Shown: positions 1-14,236, counted from the first letter of the stretch. The stretch: DNA of 64,000 bases from Augochlora pura (GCF_028453695.1 NC_135778.1:10600244-10664243); one strand, 5' to 3'. Numbers and translations: made by a program. The notes: a model not told the origin generated them from the sequence alone.

Positions 1-264
1 TTAAATAGGAAGCACGTGCTTCCGACGATTCGAGCGGCGGCGCCGTCGTTTCGACGAGCATTATAATATAATAAGAATCGGATTAGCATTGAATGAAGTG
101 GGTGGCGCGAGAGGTAGCGGGGGAGAACGATAAAGAGACCAATAAAAAGACGCAGGCTCTTTAAGGCGAGCACGGTGGTCCTTGTTCAACGAAAAGCCTA
201 ACCGGCCGAATAAATAACAAAAACTCCCCACCCTCGCACTTTTCGGAGAACCACTCCTCTTTCG

Positions 265-267
<3 letters not shown>

Positions 268-304
<37 letters not shown>

Positions 305-342
305 AACCCTCTCTCTGTCTGTCTGTCTCTCTTTCGATTCTT
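268..342. repeat. (CT)n microsatellite
   Basis: A nearly pure CT run of about 35 bases is followed by imperfect CTCTGTCTGT units. It sits at the edge of a GC-rich island. Confidence 0.95.
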
Positions 343-2042
343 TTCGGCGATCTCGAGAACTATGGTTTTCCGACGAGCGGCGTCCGCGCGAGAGTGCTCT
401 CTACGGCTTCATCATCGCTGCGTCGATACTCACCCCCTCTCGGGAACGACGTTAATTAAATTATTACGAGACAACTGGCGGCCGAAGCTTCAAACTTTCG
501 CTCTGAAGCGGAGGTCTCGCGTGACGATCCCCTTCGCCTTTCTACTCGGTCAACTTCAACCGGGGCGCGCTCTGTCTTTTGTCGCTGTCCGTGGATCGAG
601 CCGCGCGGAACGACTTTTCCGCCCGAGAGTTTCCGAAGTATTTGTTCGCCGAAACTTTCCGCCGCGGCTGCGCATACTAATTGAGCATCCACGGCCGGGC
701 CCGCCTCGGGGAAACTCGGCCGCTTGTTTATAATTATTTTCCAGAAATGCACGGGCAACTTTCCGTGAGAGCCGGCTCCAGTGCCGTCTTACGGGCGAAT
801 CTCTACGCTCTGCGATACGTACGCGTTAATTAACCCTTGAACACGGGCTCCCCTTTTTTGATGTTCTCTCTTGTAAACGAACAATAATGTCTATAGTAAT
901 TTCTAAAAAAAAGGTCCTACAGATTTGAACCGAGAATGACCCGTCATTCACTTTGTTACCGAATAACTATACACAATGTGTTTTGTTTTGAAATTTTGTT
1001 GTGTTTTTTATTTGTTTTTTCAATGAAATTAGGGAATTATCGGAATAAGTATATAATATAAGTATCAAATTTAAATAGATAGAATGAGTCGAGAATTGTC
1101 GTCGTGAATTTTGAAAATACAACCCTTGCATGTGTAAGTGTACTATTATTAGTGTTCTATTTTGTTGCTGCGTTAAATGTGCGGAACGTAGAGAATTCAC
1201 GATAAGCTGTGTGTAGATATAAACCATAAGCTGTAACCACGATAAGATATATATATATATATATGATATTTAAAATGGGAAGATTCAGTTAATGAATAAT
1301 AAAACGACAGAAGAGCACGCGATTGAATATAAATGGCGTAGTATGATACAGCTTCGAATTCTCTCATATCTGATTTAGAGCTCGCAAGTGAAGTGGAAAT
1401 TTCATTATATTCAACGAGTGAATCCATACAATTGATTTAACCGTCCAATGTTCCTTGTGGTCTCACCTGACTCCTGACCCTAGCCACATTTTTTGCGCAC
1501 TGATTTTTTCTGCACTCAAAGTTTAGTTTCTCTTAACTTTTTGAATATCGTTAGCTATTATTAATTGTGAACTAAGGATGAGCAGTGCAGCACTTGCTAC
1601 TATGTTATTTAATTCCTTATTTCATTCTAATTTATTACATTTTATGCGAACCTGTTTTACTGTATTTTATTTATTTATTTTATCTCTTCTTTACTACGTA
1701 TTACTTATTAATTTATCTACTAATCAGTTTTCTTATTGCCATGCGTGTTTTATATTATCTTTCGTATTTTAACTCTAGTCTCTACTCTATTTTATTATTT
1801 TATTACAAGCCAACTTACAATTTTATGTATATTTATTTATTTATATTGGTTACAGTATCTGCCATAAGGCGTTAGCATTGTAAAGACACTGAGGAAGCAA
1901 TGTTATCCCGAGGAAATATGATTTGAAAATGAATGATTAGTCTACTATTTTAGTAAACTCATAATATTTTTAAAAAGAATATATGTTTTATAATCTAAAA
2001 CAAAATAGAGTACTATTTCAGGATTAACTCTTCGTGGAAGTA

Positions 2043-2284
2043 TTCACCCTTTGCCCTCGAAGCCATTTTAACTATAAATCTAAAATAATTTTCCTAGCTT
2101 ATAGTATTTCCATTCTATGTGAAAAAGTGTTTTTTATTCATATGAAATTGATTCCTGCGAGTCATATCAATAGTTTTACTATTAACAATTTTTTAAATCT
2201 AAACTCTGTTAGTATACAAATTATTTTGGAACGCGGTAGAATAATTTTAGTTCTTAATTTCTGCAATCGAGTGCAGAGAGTTAA
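2043..2284 (+). mobile_element. TTAA-type MITE, family 1 (full-length copy)
   Basis: The left end reads TTCACCCTTTGCCCTCGAAG, with TTCA as a decayed TTAA. The right end reads CGAGTGCAGAGAGTTAA, whose reverse complement starts TTAACTCTCTGCACTCG, so the ends are inverted repeats. The interior matches the copy at 49111-49585 over most of its length, which confirms a dispersed repeat. TTAA targets are characteristic of piggyBac-superfamily elements. There is no transposase, so this is a nonautonomous 242-bp element. Confidence 0.65.
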
Positions 2285-3959
2285 GTTTATAGATAGGTGT
2301 CGTACTGGACGAAATTAATTCTCTTTGAACGAACAGTAAAACATAATATCCAAGATTAAGTAGTAACAATAAAATTTATTTAATCTTTTATTGAAGTTTA
2401 AATACGTATAACGTGATATAATATGCTTTAATTGAAATGAGAAAAATAAACAAATAGTTCTGGTGGCTGATAGTAGACATACGACCGCAAAGGTTTAATT
2501 TTGCACCCCACTGTCACATCAAACAATTGTAATTCTCAAAATTGCAAGATTCACCTATTGCTTCTATCAGGTAATAGTCCGTATGGCTCCATAAAAATTC
2601 GCAATGCGAATCTAAAATTCGAAACATTCGCGCAAGTATCGCGACTGCAGTCACCCCCTCCCCTAACCGAAGGTTTCGCACCCCTCCACGAGCATCCACG
2701 CGAAATAACGATCGCAGCGTCGCGAGTGTCGAATCGTTCCGCTGTAAAAAGGAAAGAAAGAAAGAGTCTGACACGGCGGGGGTGAGAGAGATGGCCGAGC
2801 TGGTGTCGTAGTATTTGAGAAAATAGAGAATAAGCGGTTATTCGCCCGGGAATCTACGGTTAATCGAATTGATACGCGTCCATCTACTCGTTTAATAATT
2901 TCGCGTGTCGTCACGTATCCGACGGCGTGCGTGCCGGTCACAGAGCGAGCCCGATCCACCGATACCGGCCCAGCTCGTGCACGTGCCCGTCCAATAATCA
3001 GTCGCGACATCTCCACCGATTGATATTGTACGTGTGACGTCCTGCGCGCTGCGACAAAAGCACGTCGCCGACCGATAGCGTCGCGGCAATTTACGGAAAT
3101 TCGAATCCCTGATTGCAACAAAAAATATTCCCCCCTCGATCGCGTTCGCGGAACCGAGCTCGGTACCTGCCACACGAAAATGTGTGGTACCCCGAACCTG
3201 TGCTCTGCGTGTCACGATCGATAGATAATCCTGGGTCTCGCTTCTTTTAATCGTAATCGCATATATTTTTATCGCGCGCATTTTTATTTCGATGTTCGAT
3301 CACGAAACCGCTGCAGCGCAGCCTTTTCATGTTCCAGCGACTGGATTGTAAATTTTGTGCACGCATGGCTGAAATTCGGGAACGGGGGAGACATTTTCAT
3401 ATATACAGACGTTCGAATTTGAGCATGATGGCGCGAGCAATGTTTTCAATTCCGAGACTTTTATAAGAGATCCTTGAAGGTTTGGGACGGTTGTATAGTA
3501 TATATCTTCTCGCGAAGAGAATAAGTGGAACGAAATGCGAGGAGGCGCTTTGCGCACGACCACTTAGGACTTCCTCAGATTTTCTGAAGACGTTTCCGCG
3601 TTGATGGCACCGAGGACACTCAGTCTGTATGTTTTGGTACAAAACTGTCTTTGGAAATGCAGGCTGTCTCTCATCGGTCACTGTTTTTTTTTGTTAATAA
3701 CTCGTGACCAAAGTCGTGGATTGCAGTTTCACAATCTTAAGAACATCTATATTTCTACCACACAATGTGTTAGATTTCATCGCTGAAACCCATTTTTCCG
3801 GGTTCGATCACCGATGGCTATCTATCGTACAATAAAAGAATTTATTTTCTACTTAATCTTTATTACCAGAAACTTATGCAGGCTCTTTTTATTTCGTATT
3901 CGTACTCGCAGTCTATTAGTCATCTATCTATAACGAGTATGAGAAAACTTCACTTGTTT

Positions 3960-4085
3960 AAGAGAATATATTTACTCTGATATCCTTGATTAAATTATGT
4001 ATTTTAAAAATGTGTTGTACACACATTTACTGTACAATTACAGTAACTTAAACACTGATCAAAGAAATTGAAATTAAGTATTACT
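3960..4085 (+). mobile_element. Degenerate fragment of MITE family 2
   Basis: The stretch around GATTAAATTATGTATTT, then AATGTGTTGTA and later TAACTTAAACACTGATCAAAG, follows the same order of blocks as the copies at 7734 and 42826. Ends are not preserved, so the limits are approximate. Confidence 0.3.
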
Positions 4086-4639
4086 TTGGAAAGCGAACAT
4101 TAATATCGCTAGTATTTCATTGATTAGTTGCAATATTAAATGATTCGGCGATAGTACCAGTTCGGTTCGGCAAGTGAATTAAATATCAACGTACCTATAG
4201 AATTTCAGGCAAAGTGATCACGTTTAACCATTATTTCATTATTTACATCTGTCAATAGCAGTTCACATAGGCGAGAATAAATTCTCCATTAGTTAGCACC
4301 GTAGTGTGCGTTTGAAATTTTCACCATGCCACGAAATCAAAGTTCCAAAGATCTCGGTTTATAGTTCGAAGCATTCCCGGCAAAAATTCGTCAGCGATCG
4401 AGCCAATCCCGTGGCACGGTGGTTCACCGCCTCGAGGAGGGGCAGTTTGTTGAGAAAGCACGATGCGCACGCTTATTGCTACCTTAATGCACCCCGGCTC
4501 GCATAATCGGCTGCTGACCGAGCCGCGTTCTGCAGTCGTAACAATAGTCCGAGGCGTCGACGCTGGACCACCCGTGGCTCGCCATTAAAGTTGCTGCCGA
4601 GCAAAGGGCACTCGGCGAAGAGGAATCAGAAGGGCGATG

Positions 4640-4640
<1 letters not shown>

Positions 4641-4679
<39 letters not shown>

Positions 4680-4680
4680 G
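4641..4680. repeat. (CT)n microsatellite
   Basis: About 38 bases of CT repeat with two TTT interruptions. Confidence 0.95.
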
Positions 4681-7600
4681 TGTCCCCTGCTGCAACCGAA
4701 AACACACGGGGAACGCAAAAACGAAAAATAATAGAAGAAAAAAGGCGGAGAAAACCGAGGGGACCGCGAGGTGGGGGTTATTCGGAAACCGAGCCAAAGG
4801 GGCTGGGCCCCAGAGGGAATTAAGAGTCGAGGGGCACCGGAGAAGAGGCCGCAGTCGACGCCGATCTTTGTAATGCGAAACTTCCTGGCGCCAAACGCCT
4901 CTAAGCCTTCGCTCTAATAATATCCCATTGTGCTACCATTAGCCGGCGAGGGCATGCTGCCGTCGCCTCGCATAGTGAGACATTTACCCCGATAAAGGCA
5001 GAAAAGAATCATTTCCTAATTTTTATTATTTGCCCCATAATAAAAATTTGTTCATTGATCCTTAATTGAAACTGTAGATTACGATTTTCCATAATCACTT
5101 GTACCATTCATTTATTTTGAACGTGACTACATACTTTCATAGTTGCTTATCTCCAGATCACCCCAAACTGTTCATATTATTTGTAATCGTTTTATTTATT
5201 TAATTAAATGATGAGTGACTATATTAGATTTTGAGTTACATCTAATTAAATATATTCACTTTTTATTTCATTTTTTAATTACAACCAGTTTTGATTACTA
5301 TATTTAAAAAGTTGGCTAGTACTAGGTAAATTGCCAAGCAATTCTGGAAGTTTTTGAACTCATTAATCATTTTCTGTGCATCAGTTACTAATATATTTTT
5401 TATGACTTGTTAATTGGTTTAAAGCTTTGATATTCAATGCATAGGAATTTTATAATTATATTTTAGTTCGTAAATATTCCTAGAAAATAAATTAAACTCA
5501 TCGAATGTTCACAAGTACACATATCGACGTCTTATCGTAAAATATCGAGAGATTGGAAATAAATACGATTTCATACAGAAAATGTTTCTTACCGTGTTTT
5601 CGAGACGAGTGTCCCACCGTGTGCCGCCTTGCGCAGCTTTTCACGCCTCGCCCTTCTCTCTTTTCCCCTCGGGGGCCCGGCCGGCCTCTCTTCCGCCCCG
5701 CGCCGAGCCCGTCGCGACGTCTTTCGATGCGCTTTGTACATCCGGCCGAGACTGCGCTCTGTCTGCGTTCTCTCGTTAGCAAACCGACTCTCCTGCGATG
5801 TTCCTTTTACCCTGATGTTCGTCAGCGAAAGTGTCCTTCGGAGAGCCACCCTGAGCCTTCGGTGAGGTCTCTCGCAAACAGAAGAATGGAAAGTGAACGA
5901 CTGCTCCGAATCCTGCTGCGATGACTGATTTTTCTGGCTAGTTGTACAGTACATGCTTGATGGAGTGTGTTAAGCTGCCACAATACAATGAGAGAGTTTT
6001 CTAACACTGTGATACACTAATCATTATATACGATGATCAAAATTCCGAATGGAGAATTATGAAAGCTCGCTCTGTTTTTATAAATTAATTCAGCGAACAT
6101 GAATGACGCAAATAAATCTATGGTTCGATATAAATCTGGGGATTTGAGGGAAAATGCTGTATGCATAGAAAGCGAGTATGATAACCAAAAGGTTATGACA
6201 TGATGCAGCAATGACAAATGTCAAGGATAAAATGGAATTTGAATACTGAGGGTAAAATGATGAGCTGCAGACAATTTTGGATTATGGTTTAACGTTGCTA
6301 TACAATCATAAGTGATGATTGCTACAATAATAGTAATAATAATGCGAATAAATCAATGTAGAATTAACGTAGAGAAATACAAAAAATATGCTTGGTTATG
6401 CCTCAGTGGGCGTGGCTTTGGCGCTATTCCTGTCGACGCAACAGTGCCCCTCAGGTCAATTTGTGCCGACAAAATTTTATATTGTACAAAGTTGTAAGAT
6501 TTTATACACTCATGCATTCGAAACATCTTTCTTCGAGTTCTCGCACCTGGCCTGCTCGTCCTTGGCCTGCTACTCTGGCAACGGACTCCAAGAAAGTTTG
6601 TTCGGGAGCTAAGCATGCTTCATTTTTGGATTTAAACTTTCCACTTTACATTAACAGCCATGAATATTCTGGTTTAAGCTGCTGCTCGTTTGAAAAAGAT
6701 TATGCAGTACTATTCCATATTATGTAAAAGTTCAGATTAGAGTGTAGAGGTACCTTTTAAATACATCTTTATTTTACTGATATGCATATTTAGTGACCGG
6801 TAGTGCCGGTAATTTACACTATTGAAAAGGTTATATAACGTGGTTACCATCTTCTTGTATTTAAAGACACGTACTTTTTCGCATAGAACGGTTCAACACG
6901 TCATCCGATGATACAGAAAGCTTCTCATAGTGTGAACTATGTCGTTACAGAGTTAACACTACTTGTTGAAAGACTATTTCTATGGAACAAATGTAATAAT
7001 CAATTTCTATGAAATGATTATTACAGCGACCTAACCTAGACCACCTAATGTATAATATTTTTATTGAATTAAGGACGATTTTTAAGTTTCAATCTTAAAG
7101 ATACCAGCATCGAATGATTTCTGAAATATTTAAGATAAGAGCAACAGTAGTTTTATTGTCTTATTTAAGTCTAGCAGTAAATTTGGAAAAGATTTACGAA
7201 GATAGCGTTCGACATGTTCAATTGTTGTTCTTCCTGGGCCCAGCACCGGTGGGTGTAGCACGATTAACGAATCGTCAGTCATTCGGCGATGGTTTGATTG
7301 ATCCGCGCATTCCTGACCCCGTTGAGCATTCGAGTCGCGATAGATCGTCGTTTCAGATGATGGATCGACCGATTTTAATTCGACAGGGTATTTGCATAAA
7401 TTGCGTCACGGCTGGGAGTGGGACGCTGCAATTGAGGGACGCGTTTGGGCTGGAGGAACGCTTGTGCCAACCTCGAATCGCGTGGGACTGTGTGTTACAA
7501 ATTGTACAGGTCGTTACACATACCATTAACTTCCAACGGAGGCAATTTAAACTTGATTACTCATGAGCCTTATCCGCGAATCACTGAATTTCATTTTTCC

Positions 7601-7733
7601 CAGTTGTACTCCTTGTAGCAATCATCGCCGTCTCGATATTTCCTGAAACGCTCGTTTTGAAACACTGTATATGGGATGTTGAACTAGGAGAAATCAAGAA
7701 TAACGGTCCCGTTGTTGTGTTGTTTCCAAGTAA

Positions 7734-7930
7734 TTAACCAATTAGCTGTTTTAGACGAGTATACTGTAACTGACTAGCTAATAGAGATATGTGCTTCGAT
7801 ATTCTTTATTAAATTATATGTTTCATGGAAATGCTTCATTTGAACTAAATATAAAGGAAGTCGAACAAATTTAATATAATTATTATAACTTACACACTTT
7901 TCAAAGAGATTGCAACAGGTAATTGGTTAA
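7734..7930. mobile_element. TTAA-type MITE, family 2 (intact ends)
   Basis: The element begins TTAACCAATTAGCTGTTTTA and ends ACAGGTAATTGGTTAA. The reverse complement of the end is TTAACCAATTACCTGT, so about 15 of 16 terminal bases are inverted repeats including the TTAA. Length is 197 bp with no coding capacity. Related copies lie at 42609-42998 and 45597-45770. A fragment resembling MITE family 1 (CTCTCGAAGCCCCTTTAAC) follows at about 7950. Confidence 0.7.
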
Positions 7931-9660
7931 CAGTTGATACTGTTGCTCTCGAAGCCCCTTTAACACTAAATTTATTCTTAACAGATTTTCAAATGATTTA
8001 GTAACGTGATATTGTAACAATTTTTAATGGTACCTTAGATTCCATCAGAGAACCTTACCCGCGTGCAAGGGGTTACCGATTGAAATGTCGAGCAGCACTG
8101 CATGAACTAGTTCTTGGTCTCTTCCTCTGCACAGTACGTCTGCGGTTTCCTGATCTAGGCATGCCATTGTTCGTCGATGAGAGAACTCTTCAGCCGCCAG
8201 TAACTTAAAACCAAAATCTACATTCCCGACGTTTGTCGCGCATAGTAGAATCGTACCACGAAATATACGACAGCTAGTAGAACTGTCGCACGTCCAGTCG
8301 CAAATGTCCTCGCCAGCCAAATTTCGAACACTTGATACGCACGAGCAGATGTTTCGTGATTTCTTCAGAATTCGAGACTCGCCTGACGGTTCTGGGGTTC
8401 TGTGAGCGATCGCACAACCGACTATCGACACCGTTTGCTGGCAAGCGTCCTGACAGCGATTTTTCCCTTGTCGGCGGACGCGCGAAGTATCGGGAGAACG
8501 TTCGCGCGCGTAGAATTCTAAACGAACGGCGCGCATTCCTGCGCCTCGCGTTGTACATATTCGCGGAGGATGTAGATACAGCTGTAGGATCATGTTAGCA
8601 GACGATTAGGCGATGTCGCAGCAGGAGCTACATTCTTGGTGACGGTCGTCGTTCGCGGTCGGGCCTGTCCGTTGTTCGGAATCGTGTTCTAGCGAAATCC
8701 GCGGTGAAACGCGCAATCCGACGGAATTAAATAGAACACCGGAATACCGAGTATTTTTGTCGCCGATCGCGACGATGCTGGCCGCAAAAACATGTTGGAA
8801 GACACGCGTCGTGTCGCGACACGTCCTCGATGCTGTTCCCGTCTCCTGCGAGTTACATTCGGCCCGACTGTTTGGAAACACTATCGAAATAGACACGTAG
8901 ATATCTCCGGCCTCCTGAATTTTACACGATCTCACGATTTTTCTAATGGGAAGTGACGGCAGACTCGAAGACACGCTAATTCGTTGTAAATTGAGCAACG
9001 TCTTTTATACGACAGGAGTTGAATCTGTCGTCTGCTCGTTACATAGCGAAATTGGTACTATTTGGTTAACGTCCGTAGAAAATATTAACAAACAGCTTGG
9101 CGAATAATTCATGTACCACTGGAGTCGTTAATTAGAATGCTCCGATACGATTGTCTATAGCTCCTGTACTATTTAGACCGCTGTTCAATGCGGTTCATCG
9201 ACATCGATTCACTTAACAGAATCTTTTTACTCGTAAATAGCTATTGCGATAAGATGAGTTCTGAGAATACGGAGAATGTTAAGAAACAAATTTATCGCGT
9301 AGTAATGGCCAGTTTTCTCTTTTTTTTATAACTCCATGTGAGCAATATTATGTGCCTTTATATCTTTTATTCGCGATATTAAAATTAAAAAAGAAGATCG
9401 AAACATCGAAGTATAAATTTTGTACGGAGTACGAAATTTATTTTTAAAGTTGAGGAAGATTTATTAGTCACAGGAGTCTACTGACTAATTGTTCAATCAA
9501 TCAATATTTCAATACGAAGATTTTCTATAGTCTCGAACATAGGAGTCTCCAACGCAAAGTATTGCAATACAAATTTTTCCATCCTAATCATAAAAATATA
9601 CTCCAAAGTCCATGGCAAAAATTGATGATTTTTATGTGTCAAAATATATAGATTCCAACA

Positions 9661-9841
9661 TTAAACCTACCATACCGGTCAAGATTTTACATTTAAAATC
9701 TGTTAAAATTCTGAAGAGTCAGAAACGAATCGAAGCACACATTTTAATAAACGGTGAAAGATGTCTAAACAAATTCACTCTTGTGATGCTTGCAGATCAA
9801 TTATGTCCGATAGCTTTTGTGCCGGGTAGGTTTAGTGTTAA
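9661..9841. mobile_element. TTAA-type MITE with ACCTACC...CCGG ends
   Basis: The left end is TTAAACCTACCATACCGG. The right end, reverse complemented, is TTAACACTAAACCTACCCGG. Both ends carry TTAA and ACCTACC followed by CCGG, but need a small gap to align. The 181-bp length and TTAA ends fit a piggyBac-type nonautonomous element. An open frame at 9612-9845 runs across it and is considered chance. Confidence 0.45.
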
Positions 9842-10050
9842 ATGAAGATTGTAAATGAAGGAACATGGCATAATTGATTGGAACGGGGGTGAATGCGGTA
9901 ATGGTATGATAATGAATTTCCTGGCAATGAGAAGATTAGCCCTCTGGATGCGGTAGAACGCGATGATAAGTAACTTTTCGAATTAGAGGGTGGCGGGTTA
10001 TACAATTTTCACCCTCGCCCATAATAATCAATCGGTCGATCGCGTTGCAG

Positions 10051-10184
10051 GGAAATCCGTACGGATTGAAGGACACGACGGGGATGGGCATGACGGCGGA
10101 TATGGGTGCTGCATGGGGCACGGCCGCCCTTCAACCTGCTGCCACGGGTTACTACCCTTACGATCCAACCCTGGCCGCCTACGG
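10051..10184 (+). CDS. mirr: Iroquois homeobox protein (mirror-like), exon just before the homeodomain
   Basis: This internal coding exon is bounded by an acceptor (cgcgttgcag) ending at 10050 and a strong donor (gtaagt) starting at 10185. It enters on a codon boundary and leaves after two bases of a codon. It encodes 44 residues beginning GNPYGLKDTTGMGMTADMG and ending YYPYDPTLAAYG. The phrase YDPTLAAYGY just ahead of the homeodomain is an Iroquois-family signature, and a splice site at this place fits the family. The completing base comes from 28195 and gives an uninterrupted ...AAYGYGAGYDLAARR. The exon lacks a start, so residues are numbered from here as 1. The N-terminal exon is expected outside the window. 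Confidence 0.9.
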
Positions 10185-11949
10185 GTAAGTTTATCACCAG
10201 GTTTCATGGTCTCTCGGCTCCATTAGATTAAACCACCATCCGCGTTCTCTACTCTATCTGTATCTCTCTTCCTCGTACATGCGCGCGCGCGCACACACAC
10301 ACACATATAATACATATTACACACACCCTTTAACCCGTCGACGGCGGTGCTCAGTGCCGCCATTAAAACAAGAGTCACGATCTCGTACTCGCTACACATA
10401 TCCCGTCAGGAATGGTTATCGTTATCGCGAATCCGTAATATCTTCTATCCCGGGCCGCGTAACCGGAGTGCCACACAATTTTAGCCTGTTGAAGCTTATA
10501 TGGGGAAGACGATTGCCGTTTCTGGCTGACGGTCGCGTTCCGAACGACCTGTAAAAGAGAAATATTCCTATTTGGCCTGATCGTCCCTCCTGGATGGTTC
10601 GTCTTGATGTCGAGGTTGCGCAATGGCCACCGATTCCTCTTTCGGATGACTTACGAGGGAATTTCGTCCTTTAAAACGGAAGTGCACTTTGCTATATTTT
10701 TTACTTAGGCACGGATCGCTTTAAAAATGATTAATACACGGTGGAAGCACTCGCGAAAGTCCTATACGTGCTTGTCGAGTTCGGAAAGTTCGCTGAAATA
10801 ACCCGGAGGACATTTTTCTGTGTAATGTCGGTGGTTAGATTACTGATTTTATACGTTTACGACGAAATTGTGCCGGCGCGTTTAACACTACTTTAGAAAA
10901 ATAACAAAACCAATTTATTGTGATCTTATGCTATTTTTGTTATAGCGTCTGTTTGACCCTGCTGTTCTTTTTAATTACGCATCGTGATCGTATCCCTTCG
11001 GATTATATTAATCCGAGAAATTACGATTTATTTGTTCAATATTACGTACTATATGTAAGAAATATTATAATTATTCACAGCTTATAATTACTTTCAAGTA
11101 TGTAAATATCGTATAAAGTATATTTATTTAGAGATTTTTGAAAATATTGTAATTTATGAAAAGTATAAAACAGTTTCAGAAATAAGTACAAAAATAGTTC
11201 TAAAAATCTCGTGTATTCGTATAAAAATTGTGAGATACGTAGAAACATGAAATCTTTACAAATATAAATTTCAGTTAGAATCAAATATAAACCCAAGGAA
11301 AAACAACAGGGTTCAACTGAGAAGATCATTTAATCGTTTTCTGCAAAAGAGTCTTCATAACATCAAAGAGATGAAAATAAAAATGTCAAACCGGTGCAGT
11401 TAAGTTTAGTATTAAAATACTAAAAGAATTAAAGAAAATTGTATACACGCATCCACAATTTAACAAAAGTACTAAGTAGAAAGAACCTGTTTGCAACTCT
11501 TGCAACTGATAGACAGTACGTCGCGCGAGGATTTCGAAGCGCTGAAAATTGCAAAGCGCAGGGACTCGCGCGAAATGAATTCTCGTATCGCGAGAGCCTA
11601 GTCCTGGTACGGGGTGCGAGCTCGGCCGGGACAATGTGCGTAAAAGTCAGCGATACCATGATCGCCTCCGGAGACAGAGTCCGCTTAATCTCATTCGTTC
11701 CCGTCAGGCTTTAAAACTGCGCGACGCGACGCACGCTCAGTCAAGGTAGGCGACAATTAATCCATAAGAAGGGTGACGAGCAAACCGGATGCTCGTTCTT
11801 CCTGCTCGTGGATAAGAGTTACGAGGGTGCTGTCAACACGAGGACCCTTGTACTTCATCTTGCCGTAGGGGGTAGGGGCGTCGGGGAAGGGGGTGCGGAA
11901 AGGCGGTGGCGCGGGGGCGTATCGACGCCGTTGAAGAGGTCGTCACTTA

Positions 11950-12120
11950 GGACGATACGGCGCGCGTATACACGCGTAACACACGTATACACGTAAAACA
12001 CGTATACACACACATAGACACGTATACACACGTACACAAACGTGCACGCGTAAACACCTATACGCGTACGCACGCGTAACACACATATACAAACGTAACA
12101 CACGTATACACGCACACCGA
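11950..12120. repeat. CA/CG-rich minisatellite (ACACGTATAC-like units)
   Basis: About 170 bases are built from imperfect units of the type ACACGTATACAC and GCGTAACACAC. Alternating purine-pyrimidine content is very high, so the stretch could favour Z-DNA. The long minus-strand open frame across it (YVCVYVF-type residues) is a product of the repeat. Confidence 0.9.
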
Positions 12121-13795
12121 TCTCGTAAACATTGTATCGGAGAGCCGGTAAGTGATTCCCGTTGCTATATTCCGCGGCGCGCGTATTTTCGTTACGGATC
12201 CGGGTCTGTTTTGATTAATAATGGCAGCGCGGACAAAAAAGCTGACGGCCGAATTTACGACGGGAATTTATTTCCGTGGCGCTGGACGGTCGACACGCTG
12301 GATCGCGATACGCCGGCGATATATCAAAATCTGCCAGAACAAGGGAACGATCGTTTATCGGGCCGGAATTAAAATTTTAAAGAGAAGACGGAACACTGCG
12401 CCCGTTCCCTCGTTCGATCGTTTCGAATACCCCGAGTAGCTGTTGTCCTGTATTCACGATCGGGAAGACTCGGGGAAAAATTTTCTGCACCAATAAATGC
12501 ATCTTAGAAAGTTGATTCTTCTTTTAAATAGCGTTACGGGTTACATTGATAACATTTTTAGAAACGTTTTTAAAGCTGCAAACTGAAACATTCGGGACGC
12601 GTTCTAGAAACTAATTTTTTTTTATTATTATATTTTTAAATAATCTTTTGATGTTTATACTGTTACCTGTCACTAAATCAAAGAGACTTGAGCTGTAATA
12701 TTATAAAGTTCTAGGTATTTCGTTTGTGGTTTTAATAGACAGGAGGTTTTTTAACAACAATTTTCTAAAGATATTTGCACGTCACTAGTGCATAATGTGC
12801 TACAGTTCAATCATGCAATTTTGTTATATCGCAAATCAGTGAATATTTTATATAATAACAAGAAAGTACATACATCTAACTCTGCTTTAGCACGATTTTG
12901 ATTCAACGCTGTTTAGAAAAATAAATTCAATTTTCAGTTTACACGATCTGATTTCATTTAATACAGTTTTAAAGAGTTATTTGATTTAAATTTTAGAAAT
13001 AATTATTTCCACTAGCCATAATATCTAAACGATATCTTTTAAACTCTCTTTCCTGCTATTTAAAAACATAACCGGGTGTGTAGAACATTTCAATAGAAAA
13101 ATTTAAAGAAAAGACACTGTACTTACGTAAACAATTTCGAGAAAGCGAAAGCATACGAAACCGAAAATAGCGCAAAATATCCTAGAGATTTTCAAACGCC
13201 CGTAACGCGCAGATTTCCGGGCGCAATAAATATTTCCAGGGAATATGGTCCGCGGTTGCGAAGGGGTTGAAAGCAGCAACTGAACGAGCCAGTTCCCCGT
13301 GATTGCTTGGGAACGGGGATGGCCGGCGCTAGCGAAATAATAAACCAGAAAAACCGCGAACACCTAATTGGAAACCCGGCAGCGGGATCAGTTCGGCGTG
13401 GTTCCCGAAACCGCGGCTCTGGTTCGTGGGAAAGGGTGTCTCTATTTTCGAGGACCATGTGTCGCGTGCCGTTGACAAAATGAGACATTGACACAGATTT
13501 TCGACGCCGGGCGTAATTGGAAACACTTGGTCCGCCACGATTTTTCTTGGTCCCTCGTAAATCTCGGTTGTGTGTATCCCTTCCTCTTCGGTCTTTTTTC
13601 CCTTGCGTTCACCGTTCGGCCGGTATTTTCATATCGCGTTTCACACGCGATGCTCATAGACCGTTTCCAATCTCGGGATCGACGATTGGATAAAGAAGAG
13701 AGGACTGCTCGCCGATAGGATAAAAATCGCTAAACGGTAGACGGGGAATTCAATATCGAGGTTGGAGGAAACGCACGACGCTGCCTCTCAGATTC

Positions 13796-14197
13796 TCCTT
13801 TGATCTCGCCGCTCCGGCTCCTCTCTCCTGTCTCTCTCTTCCTCTCTCTCTCTCTCTCTCTCTTTCTCTCCGTCGTCATCGAACGAGAGAAACGGTCTCC
13901 CGATTCCTCGGGGTCCCGAGGGGGATGAGAAGAGGACACGAGAGAAACCGTGCACGGCGAACGGTTACAAAATGGCTGTAGGCAGGGCCGGAGTGGGCGT
14001 ACGTAATGGAGGCTTCCAGGTTGCCCGCGTATATATAGTCGCATCGCGAGCGTAGGGAGAGCAGTAGGTCTCTCTCCGTAGGAGAGCGAGTGAGTGAGTT
14101 TATTGATTGGCTTCCTCCCGGGGTTGGCTCGCCTGTTCGCCAGGCCTCCGCACTCTCTCTTCCTCTGCCTCCCCTCTGCTGCCCCACGGTTCTCCTC

Positions 14198-14236
<39 letters not shown>

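Larger units (their letters stand above)
1..10050. other. Upstream noncoding region (5' intron or intergenic)
   Basis: No recognisable coding exon was found here. The first identified exon at 10051 opens on a codon boundary and lacks the expected Iroquois N-terminus, so a start-bearing exon should lie farther upstream. The region alternates AT-rich stretches (about 900-2450, 3800-4300, 5000-5550, 9200-9900) with GC-rich islands (1-850, 2640-3250, 5600-5900, 8050-8980). The islands have chance long open frames on both strands and could be regulatory. Several TTAA-flanked elements are listed separately. Whether this is intron or intergenic DNA cannot be decided from the window. Confidence 0.6.

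Noticed and set aside
7114..7566. A 150-codon plus-strand frame with a hydrophobic start
   Set aside because: The start resembles a signal peptide, but the rest matches nothing recognised and no splice context or promoter was seen.
8045..8998. Two consecutive minus-strand open frames of 182 and 130 codons
   Set aside because: No family motif was recognised, the plus strand is also partly open, and the GC-rich composition explains long chance frames. Kept only as a possible regulatory island.
10882..11403. TTAACACTAC at 10882 and CCGGTGCAGTTAA ending at 11403 as ends of one element
   Set aside because: The two ends do not form inverted repeats with each other beyond TTAA.
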